Below, piece after piece: positions 57,818 to 64,000 of a stretch of 64,000 nucleotides of DNA. The DNA comes from Oenococcus oeni DSM 20252 = AWRIB129 (lineage in GTDB: Bacteria; Bacillota; Bacilli; Lactobacillales; Lactobacillaceae), in assembly GCF_000372485.1 (NCBI RefSeq), contig NZ_AQVA01000002.1, positions 120,421 through 184,420 of the forward strand, given 5' to 3'. The translations under genes and the position numbers were made by a program. How positions within the stretch are numbered: the stretch's first letter is position 1; every line of letters starts with the position of its first letter. The notes below the pieces were generated by a model. It had not been told where the DNA came from and did no database searches. It was given only the letters and a program-made list of their open reading frames with translations.

Positions 57818-58325
57818 CTTGATCGCTTTTATTTTTCCTCTCATAAGTCAGAAAATCAAAAGAATAAGCGTGTTTCTTATCTTGAGCATGATGACATTGG
57901 GAAACTAAACTAAAAGACTTTTCACTAAAATTTGGTGCAAATGTGTCTCCCTTAATATTAGCATCAACCAAAGTAATCAATAACCGATCAGCCATATTCA
58001 TAAAACTTTCGTAAACGCTGGCTCCTCCTATTACATAAAGGGGTAAATGCTGTTCTTTTGCTGTATTGACAGCCTCGATTGGAGAATGCACGATTTTTAC
58101 CTCCGGATCGTTGCTCTTAAAATCCATATTGGAAGTTAAAATAATGTTTAAACGTTTTGGCAATGCTTTTGAACCAAAAGACTCATAGGTTTTTCGACCC
58201 ATTACCACTGCCTTATTTTTAGTTTCCTGGCGAAAAAATTTAAGATCATCCGGTAGGGACCATGGCAAGTGATTGTTTCTGCCAATCACATTATTTTTTG
58301 ATTGTGCCCATATTGATGTAATCAT
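57813..58325 (-). CDS. folA: Dihydrofolate reductase
   Basis: FolA reduces dihydrofolate. The 170-residue protein begins MITSIWAQSKNNVIGRNNHLPW and contains LKFFRQETKNKAVVMGRKTYESFG and VIGGASVYESF. The ATG follows AGGAGGCAAAGG and lies inside the end of cca. No thyA is adjacent. Confidence 0.96.
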   Translation of the reverse strand: MITSIWAQSKNNVIGRNNHLPWSLPDDLKFFRQETKNKAVVMGRKTYESFGSKALPKRLNIILTSNMDFKSNDPEVKIVHSPIEAVNTAKEQHLPLYVIGGASVYESFMNMADRLLITLVDANIKGDTFAPNFSEKSFSLVSQCHHAQDKKHAYSFDFLTYERKNKSDQV

Positions 58326-59490
58326 CCTTTGCCTCCTTCAACAATCTTTGCTTATTGTTATTGATTTTTCCAAGAATAACCTTTTCTTTTAAATCTTCAA
58401 TAATTTTTCCATAGATCGGCCCAACCGGAATTCCAATATTTTTCAGATCGATACCGTTGATATCGAGTTCGGAAAGATCATGTATTGCTAAGTTTTCATA
58501 ATCACTTAATAAATTATTTCTGTCATCTCTTTTAATCGCCGACAACGCAATTGATATTTCCAAACCAACATCGAATAAATCAAGTTTGCTTGGTTTGTCC
58601 TTTTCCAACAAATTAATTGATTTAAAAATTTGCTTCTTCAATTGATTGCTCATTTTCCAACTACCGAGATATTTTGTTAAACTAGATTCCCTTAGATTAC
58701 TAAAAAAAATGAATCTGGTCCAGTTAATTGCGTGGCTCGATGACTGAATTCCAATGTAATTCCTGAATAAATCCGATTGATCTGTAATTAGTTCATGTCC
58801 TGGCAAAAAATCAACAATTCCCAAATCATACATTTGTCTCAGAGATCTTTGAGGATTTTTCCCGGCCAGTAATTTTGAAAATTCAACAAAAATTCGTTCT
58901 GTAGCAATATCATTCAAATTTTCTTTAATCATTTGACTTGCTCTCAAGGTTTCTTCTTCGATTTTAAAATCAAGCTGGCTGGAAAAACGAAAAGCGCGAA
59001 GAATTCTTAGAGCGTCTTCTGAAAAACGCTGTTTTGCATCTCCTACTGTTCTAATTATTTTCTTTTTTAAATCATTAAGACCTGAAAAATAATCAAAAAG
59101 TTCTCCTTCTTGGTTCATCGCAAAAGCATTAATTGTAAAATCGCGTCTTGATAAATCTTCTTTTAAATTTTTCGTGAACGATACGTTTTTTGGATGACGA
59201 TTGTCCAAATATTTACCGTCGATCCGAAAAGTTGTGACTTCATATTTTTTCCCGTTCAAAAAAACTAAATCAGTACCATGTTTTTCACCAGCGTAATTAT
59301 CTGCCGTTTTAAAAATCCTTTTCATTTCGTTTGGCAAAGCATCAGTCGTAATGTCAACATCGTGAATAGGTCTTCTAAGGATGGCATCACGAACCGATCC
59401 ACCAACAAAGTAAGCTTGATAACCATGATTTTCCAAACAATTCAATACAGGAATCGCTTCTTTAAATTCATTTGTTAATTCAATTATCAT
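58291..59490 (-). CDS. cca: CCA tRNA nucleotidyltransferase
   Basis: This enzyme adds or repairs the CCA end of tRNAs. The 399-residue class II enzyme has YFVGGSVRDAILRR, HDVDITTDA and the RRDFTINAFAMN, EDALRILRAFRFSSQLDF motifs. Its ATG overlaps the TPR gene stop by one base (TAATG) and its 3' end overlaps folA by about 35 bp. Confidence 0.96.
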   Translation of the reverse strand: MIIELTNEFKEAIPVLNCLENHGYQAYFVGGSVRDAILRRPIHDVDITTDALPNEMKRIFKTADNYAGEKHGTDLVFLNGKKYEVTTFRIDGKYLDNRHPKNVSFTKNLKEDLSRRDFTINAFAMNQEGELFDYFSGLNDLKKKIIRTVGDAKQRFSEDALRILRAFRFSSQLDFKIEEETLRASQMIKENLNDIATERIFVEFSKLLAGKNPQRSLRQMYDLGIVDFLPGHELITDQSDLFRNYIGIQSSSHAINWTRFIFFSNLRESSLTKYLGSWKMSNQLKKQIFKSINLLEKDKPSKLDLFDVGLEISIALSAIKRDDRNNLLSDYENLAIHDLSELDINGIDLKNIGIPVGPIYGKIIEDLKEKVILGKINNNKQRLLKEAKDDYINMGTIKK

Positions 59491-60731
59491 TAAAGTAGAT
59501 AACTTTCCATTTCAAAATCTTCCGGAACAATTTGCAAATATTTTTTTAAATAATTTCGAGCTCTCTCGATATTGGTAGTTTTAAAAACAAAAAAAGCGTC
59601 CTTAAGAAAAGATGGTTCTTCGGAAAAATATTCATCAACTCGTTCAAAAGATTTTTCTGCCTGTTTTTGTTGGTCAGAATTAAAATAAGCAAGGCCTAAA
59701 TACCATAAATAATGCTGGTCAATCTCATCGTCTTCAATATGCCGATTAATCAAACTGATCGTCTGATCATATTCCTTTTCTTGAAGAAAATTATATGCAA
59801 GCAGACTAATCGCGTTAGTTTGCGATGGATCTTTTTTAATTATGAAATGAAGCTCTTTGTTGGAGGCAGTATAGTCACCAAGATCACTTTGGAGTAATGC
59901 TAATTTAAAACGAGCAAGCAAATTGAAAGGATCGAAACTCTTTGCTAGTTGGAGGGTGCGAAGCTGTTCTTTTGAATTTCCCTGTTTTTCATAAATGGAA
60001 GCCAAATTCAAGTAATCATCAAGGCTGGCTTCCTGATGATCAATATTTTCTTCGATTAGTTGTTGTGATTTTTCCCGATCACCTGATTGAAAGTAAGCCT
60101 GTGCCAAACTACTAATTTCTTTGCTGGACAAATTTTTCAGTCCAACTTTTTGAAATTCAGTGATCGATTCTTCGAATTCTCCATTTGAAGCAAGGGCCAT
60201 CGCTAAACGCGCGTGTAAGTTTATCTTATTAATTAATTCATGTCCCTGATTAATCAGGTAGTCATATAGCTGGGCAGATTTGCCATTCTCTCCTTCGGCA
60301 TCATAAAATTCTGCCAAAGCAAAACGAACGATTGGGTCACTACTAATGTTTTGCAAATCCAGTAGAACTCCTTCGGCTGATTCGGTCAGACCCTCGGACT
60401 CATATAAATCAGCTTTATCAATTTGTGCAGACAAATATAAAGAACTTTTTTGTTCTATTTTGTCTAAGTAGTCAAGAGCTTGATCGTCATTCCCTTCGTC
60501 GAGATATATTTCAGCAAGATCAAGATTAATCTGATCATTTTTATTGTCTTTTTCATTCAAGTTTTCTAATATACTTTTAGCATCATCAATAAAACCTTGA
60601 GAAATTAAGGATTCGGTTAAATCGATTAATTCATTTTCTGAGTCATTGGCAAGCGCTTTATTTATTAGATTCTGATTATTGAATTTGGAATCGGCAATAT
60701 TTTGTAAGATTTGTTTCGAGTAATTAGCCAT
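59490..60731 (-). CDS. Tetratricopeptide-repeat protein
   Basis: The 413-residue protein is acidic and nearly all helical, with about ten degenerate TPR units (for example ESLISQGFIDDAKSILENL, EKEYDQTISLINRHIEDDE). It has no membrane segment. This gene sits between hup and cca in many Lactobacillales, often annotated as a YpiA-like TPR protein. It probably scaffolds protein interactions. There is no SD; TAGAAT is 6 nt upstream. Confidence 0.88.
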   Translation of the reverse strand: MANYSKQILQNIADSKFNNQNLINKALANDSENELIDLTESLISQGFIDDAKSILENLNEKDNKNDQINLDLAEIYLDEGNDDQALDYLDKIEQKSSLYLSAQIDKADLYESEGLTESAEGVLLDLQNISSDPIVRFALAEFYDAEGENGKSAQLYDYLINQGHELINKINLHARLAMALASNGEFEESITEFQKVGLKNLSSKEISSLAQAYFQSGDREKSQQLIEENIDHQEASLDDYLNLASIYEKQGNSKEQLRTLQLAKSFDPFNLLARFKLALLQSDLGDYTASNKELHFIIKKDPSQTNAISLLAYNFLQEKEYDQTISLINRHIEDDEIDQHYLWYLGLAYFNSDQQKQAEKSFERVDEYFSEEPSFLKDAFFVFKTTNIERARNYLKKYLQIVPEDFEMESYLL

Positions 60732-60737
60732 AAATCA

Positions 60738-60743
60738 ATTCTA
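60738..60743 (-). promoter_or_regulatory. -10-like TAGAAT 6 nt before the TPR gene
   Basis: Minus-strand TAGAAT is followed by TGATTT and ATG 60731, right after the hup terminator. The -35 position would fall inside that hairpin. A leaderless start is inferred. Confidence 0.5.
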
Positions 60744-60748
60744 ATAAA

Positions 60749-60771
60749 AAACCAGTCGATTTGACTGGTTT
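60749..60771. terminator. Terminator after hup
   Basis: AAACCAGTC (60749-60757) and GACTGGTTT (60763-60771) form a perfect 9-bp stem with a 5-nt loop, just after the hup stop on the minus strand. Confidence 0.85.
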
Positions 60772-60779
60772 GTATATGA

Positions 60780-61055
60780 TTACTTAACAGTGTCCTTTAA
60801 GGCTTTACCAGGTTTAAATGCCGGAACTTTCGATGCAGGGATTTTAATCTCAGCACCAGTTTGTGGATTACGGCCTGTGCGAGCTGCGCGATCACGAACT
60901 TCGAAGTTACCAAAGCCAATCAACTGAACTTTTTCGCCTTTTTTCAAATAACTTGCAATTGAATCAAAAACTGCATCAACTGCAGCCGTTGCATCTTTTT
61001 TGGTCAGATCAGTTGCCTTTGCAACTGAATCAACTAGTTCTTGCTTATTTGCCAT
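60780..61055 (-). CDS. hup: DNA-binding protein HU
   Basis: HU is the nucleoid protein. ATG 61055 ([17 protein letters not shown]) follows a strong CAGGAGA ribosome site; upstream codons in frame are leader. The 91 residues include the signature [21 protein letters not shown] and the C-terminal [12 protein letters not shown]. The size is normal. Confidence 0.97.
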   Translation of the reverse strand: MANKQELVDSVAKATDLTKKDATAAVDAVFDSIASYLKKGEKVQLIGFGNFEVRDRAARTGRNPQTGAEIKIPASKVPAFKPGKALKDTVK

Positions 61056-61219
61056 TAATTTCTCCTGTTTATTATTTTTGTAAAATTCACGGCTACCATG
61101 CATTTCACTAATAAAAATTTAACACAAAATAGCCATGAAAAGTTAAAAAAATGCTTCAAAAGCCCGTCGTAGCGCGAATTGTAACCTGTTTGTCACAGAA
61201 AAAGCAAAAAAACAGTCAG

Positions 61220-62548
61220 CTATTTCCTTGCACGAATTCTTAAACGAATTGGTGTTCCGGCAAAATCGAAATTTTTACGAATCTGATTCTCCAAATATCT
61301 TTCATAACTAAAATGCATTAGTTCCGGGTCATTAACGAAAATAGCAAAAGTTGGAGGAGCAACAGCAACCTCTGTTGCATAATAGACACGCAAACGTTTA
61401 CCGTTTTTTGTCGGTGTCGGATGAAGTGCAATTGCATCAAGAATCGTTTGATTGAGAATTGAAGATTGAATTCTCATTTTATGGTTATTATCAACTTTAA
61501 TAGCCATTTCAGGAATTTGATCTAGTCTTTGGTTCGTTTTAGCGGAAACAAACATAATCGGTGCATAATCCAAAAACTTGAATTCTTCCCGAATTTGTTC
61601 CGTAAACTGTTTCATAGAATAATTATCTTTTTCGATTGCGTCCCATTTATTGACAACAATCACGACAGCCCGGCCTTCTTCGGTTGCAAGACCGGCAATG
61701 TGTTTATCTTGATCTTGAATTCCGGTTGAAGCATCGATTACTACTAAAATTACATCAGCACTTTCAATTGCCATCTGTGCCCTTAAAACAGCATACTTTT
61801 CGGTACTCTCGATCACTTTTCCAGATTTTCTGATACCGGCCGTATCGCTAATCGTAAAAACATTTCCTTGGTTGTCTTCAAACTGCGAGTCTACCGTATC
61901 ACGAGTTGTTCCTTGAATATCACTAACAATTGAACGATTTCGTTTAATTAAAGAATTAAAAATTGATGATTTTCCAACATTCGGACGACCAATAATTGCG
62001 ATTTTAATTTGATCTTCCTGATCCTGATCAGATACTCCACCATTGGTCCCGTTTTTAAAAGCATCGACAATATCATCCAACAAATCAGCAACTCCATTGC
62101 CGTGAACAGCAGAGATTGGGTATGGATCGCCAAGTCCAAGCGAGTAAAAATCATAGATTAAATCATGCTGTTCGATATTATCCAAGTGATTTACCGCCAA
62201 GTAAATCGGTTGTTTTGATCTATAAAGAACTTTCGCGACTAATTGATCATCCTTGGTAATACCATTATGACCGTCGACAACAAAAATAATCGCATCAGCC
62301 TCTTTGATTGCTAATTCGGCCTGTTCCTTAATCTCTTTAATAAAAACATCGTTTGATGCGGATATTCCACCAGTATCGATGACGGAAAATTCGCTGCCAT
62401 TCCACTCAGCCTTTTCGTACAAACGGTCACGGGTTACTCCAGATATGTCATTCACGATTGCTTTTCTCGTACCAACGATTCGATTAAATAAAGTTGATTT
62501 TCCAACATTCGGTCTTCCAACTATTGCAATTGTATATTTTTTACTCAT
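61220..62548 (-). CDS. der: Ribosome biogenesis GTPase Der (EngA)
   Basis: Der is a double-GTPase needed for 50S assembly. It contains two G domains (GRPNVGKSTLFN near residue 11 and GRPNVGKSSIFN near 185) and a C-terminal KH-like domain. ATG 62548 (MSKKYTIAIVGRPN) matches the family; an ATG at 62560 adds four residues. rpsA, often between cmk and der, is absent. The start region has AAGG too close for an SD and a weak TATGCT 7 nt upstream. Confidence 0.96.
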   Translation of the reverse strand: MSKKYTIAIVGRPNVGKSTLFNRIVGTRKAIVNDISGVTRDRLYEKAEWNGSEFSVIDTGGISASNDVFIKEIKEQAELAIKEADAIIFVVDGHNGITKDDQLVAKVLYRSKQPIYLAVNHLDNIEQHDLIYDFYSLGLGDPYPISAVHGNGVADLLDDIVDAFKNGTNGGVSDQDQEDQIKIAIIGRPNVGKSSIFNSLIKRNRSIVSDIQGTTRDTVDSQFEDNQGNVFTISDTAGIRKSGKVIESTEKYAVLRAQMAIESADVILVVIDASTGIQDQDKHIAGLATEEGRAVVIVVNKWDAIEKDNYSMKQFTEQIREEFKFLDYAPIMFVSAKTNQRLDQIPEMAIKVDNNHKMRIQSSILNQTILDAIALHPTPTKNGKRLRVYYATEVAVAPPTFAIFVNDPELMHFSYERYLENQIRKNFDFAGTPIRLRIRARK

Positions 62549-62564
62549 CCTTATAAGCATACAG

Positions 62565-62590
62565 AAAACACGCAGTCATGCGCGTGTTTT
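62565..62590. terminator. Hairpin between cmk and der
   Basis: AAAACACGC (62565-62573) and GCGTGTTTT (62582-62590) pair perfectly. The cmk stop codon lies in the loop. Only four T follow in either direction, so terminator strength is uncertain. Confidence 0.55.
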
Positions 62591-63235
62591 GACGATTTTC
62601 AAAATTTTATTAACCACTTGATCAACTGTCAAATTGCTCGTGTCAATTTCGATTGCATCATCATCCTTTCTTAGAGGACTGATTAAACGGTGAGAGTCCT
62701 TATAATCTCGAGCAACGATTTCTTTTTTTATATCGTCCAAAGTGGCGGAACTCCCTTGTGCTTTATTCTCTTTAAAACGACGAATTGCTCTTTGATCAAC
62801 ACTGGCGATTAAAAATATTTTCACGTCGGCGTTAGGCAAGACGGTTGTACCGATATCGCGACCATCCATAACAACCGAGGAATTCTCAGTCATTTGTCTC
62901 TGTCTTTCAGTCATCTCGTCACGAACTTTTTGATACGAAGAAACCAATGAAACATTGTTTGTTATCTCTTGGGATCTTATCGCTTCAGTAACATCTTGGT
63001 CGTTAAGGATGACCTTTTGAACTGGATCAGCCGGAATAAAGTTCAAAGAAATTAAAGGAATTTTTTCAGATATTTCCTGTTCATCCTCATAATCAATTTG
63101 ATTGATTTTGGCATAAAGCGTCACCGCCCTATACATTGCACCGGTATCAACATAAACAAAATTAAATTTTTTTGCGACAATTTTTGCGACCGTGGACTTA
63201 CCTGACCCGGCCGGTCCGTCAATAGCAATCTGCAT
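62576..63235 (-). CDS. cmk: Cytidylate kinase
   Basis: Cmk phosphorylates CMP and dCMP. MQIAIDGPAGSGKSTVAKI gives the P-loop, followed by YVDTGAMYRAVTLY, VMDGRDIGTTVLPNADVKIFL and RRFKENKAQGSSATLDDI. ATG 63235 is chosen; a GTG at 63247 adds four residues and overlaps the lysM stop. The length of about 219 residues is normal. Confidence 0.96.
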   Translation of the reverse strand: MQIAIDGPAGSGKSTVAKIVAKKFNFVYVDTGAMYRAVTLYAKINQIDYEDEQEISEKIPLISLNFIPADPVQKVILNDQDVTEAIRSQEITNNVSLVSSYQKVRDEMTERQRQMTENSSVVMDGRDIGTTVLPNADVKIFLIASVDQRAIRRFKENKAQGSSATLDDIKKEIVARDYKDSHRLISPLRKDDDAIEIDTSNLTVDQVVNKILKIVKTRA

Positions 63236-63236
63236 A

Positions 63237-64000
63237 TTAATTTCCACTAACTTTCAGAACTTGGCCTGGAAGCAGAGTTGAACCGGATGTTAAACCGTTT
63301 AATTCATAAAGTTCCTCGACGGTCAGGCCATAAAGAGATGCAATATGATAAGCACTATCGCCGGATTGAACCGTATAAGTCGTCGCTGTCGAAGAAGAAC
63401 TAGTTTCAGCACTGCTGTCTTCTGTTACCGAACTAGAAGATTCTGCAGCTTCGGTGGACGAAGAATCAGCTGCTGCCGTAGATGAAGATGCATCAGCAGC
63501 TGAACTCTGACTGCTGCTTGCCGCGCTGCTCGATGATGCAGATGAAGAACTACTTTTCTTAGTAACTGAAGCCGTTGAACTAGCAACGCTTTTACTGCTA
63601 TCGCCCTTCTTTGCAATCGAACCGATTGTAGGAATCGCCAACAAAATCACAAGTGTTGCAATAGCAAAAGCAATAATGACCTTACTGTTAAGCTTGCTCA
63701 AAAAGCCGGTACCATTTTTTTGGTTATCTGTTTTATTTTGCTTGGAACTTTTCTGGTAATTGTTTGGGTTATAGCCATTTTTTGGTTTACCAAAATTGCT
63801 CTGATCCTTATATTGCTCTTGGTCTTGTTGCTGCGGTTGGTTAGGAGATGCAGTACCTTGATTGGACTGACTGTACTTATTTGAGGCAAAAAAAGGTTCG
63901 GGTTTATCAGAAGAACTTTGTTGTCCTTGATCATTGAACTGTTGATAAAAACTCTGATTCTGTTCAGCTGAATTCTGGCCAAAATTAAAATCCTGGTTAT
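63237..64000 (-). CDS. Membrane-anchored LysM protein, 5' end beyond the window
   Basis: The frame is open to the right edge. Reading from the edge: a Gln/Asn/Ser-rich cytoplasmic segment of about 95 residues, a membrane helix (KVIIAFAIATLVILLAIP), a Ser/Ala linker of about 80 residues, and a C-terminal LysM domain (YTVQSGDSAYHIASLYGLTVEELYELNGL). It resembles B. subtilis YpbE, which lies near cmk. It probably binds peptidoglycan from outside. An internal TTG at 63701 could mimic a start but falls mid-protein. Confidence 0.9.
   Translation of the reverse strand, partial: NQDFNFGQNSAEQNQSFYQQFNDQGQQSSSDKPEPFFASNKYSQSNQGTASPNQPQQQDQEQYKDQSNFGKPKNGYNPNNYQKSSKQNKTDNQKNGTGFLSKLNSKVIIAFAIATLVILLAIPTIGSIAKKGDSSKSVASSTASVTKKSSSSSASSSSAASSSQSSAADASSSTAAADSSSTEAAESSSSVTEDSSAETSSSSTATTYTVQSGDSAYHIASLYGLTVEELYELNGLTSGSTLLPGQVLKVSGN

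Noticed and set aside
63698..63982. Separate 94-codon gene upstream of the LysM protein
   Set aside because: The true frame (Gln/Asn-rich) continues through this stretch without a stop into the LysM protein; the other frame is a shadow.

Overview
The window is AT-rich DNA from a low-GC Gram-positive lactic acid bacterium. The housekeeping gene order (lysM-cmk-der-hup-TPR-cca-folA-degV; ylqF-rnhB-dprA-topA-xerC; parE-parC-ppaC with divergent plsY; uvrC-obg-rnz-recJ-apt), T-box riboswitches, cre boxes and M1/M20/PIP-type peptidases all fit Lactobacillales. My best guess, from overall impression rather than a search, is the Leuconostocaceae and specifically Oenococcus. Most genes look intact, but an unusually large fraction of the accessory genes is broken by single-base indels in short homopolymers, nonsense codons or deletions. 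This would fit the reported lack of MutS/MutL in Oenococcus.

Layout. 1-1.4 kb: frameshifted type II NADH dehydrogenase, running off the left edge. 1.6-6.3 kb: RNA methyltransferase, small membrane protein, RluD-type pseudouridine synthase, SAM methyltransferase, convergent rqcH. 6.3-7.7 kb: a MarR regulator with two operator-like repeats around its own promoter, then a DUF1361 membrane protein with a 53-residue basic protein. 7.7-14.2 kb: uvrC, obg, rnz, recJ, apt. 14.2-19.9 kb: six tightly overlapping genes for peptide or muropeptide breakdown. 19.9-23.2 kb: a damaged CydDC-like ABC exporter pair. 23.2-24.5 kb: an SPFH protein preceded by an unusual fusion of a ribbon-helix-helix domain to an NfeD-like domain. 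24.9-27.4 kb: pepN. 27.6-28.9 kb: T-box leader (probable Met specifier), free Met-R-sulfoxide reductase and a metN cut off by a deletion. 28.9-33.7 kb: truncated lysR, decayed lacZ and decayed SDR gene with two cre sites. 33.8-36.3 kb: orphan ribB, gene remnants and a second T-box in front of a broken hydratase. 36.4-42.4 kb: penicillin-V-acylase-like hydrolase, pdxST, broken small membrane genes, udk, deletion scar, class I glutamine amidotransferase, rpsN-rpmG. 42.5-64 kb: mostly intact housekeeping genes, nearly all on the minus strand.

The observation I rate highest is a recurring start-site architecture. At least ten genes scattered over the window have no usable Shine-Dalgarno sequence, and instead carry a TATAAT-like hexamer exactly 6 or 7 nt before the ATG or GTG, which predicts leaderless mRNAs. 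The other system worth a second look is the RHH-NfeD/SPFH operon. No CRISPR array, complete insertion sequence, prophage, rRNA or tRNA gene was recognised.
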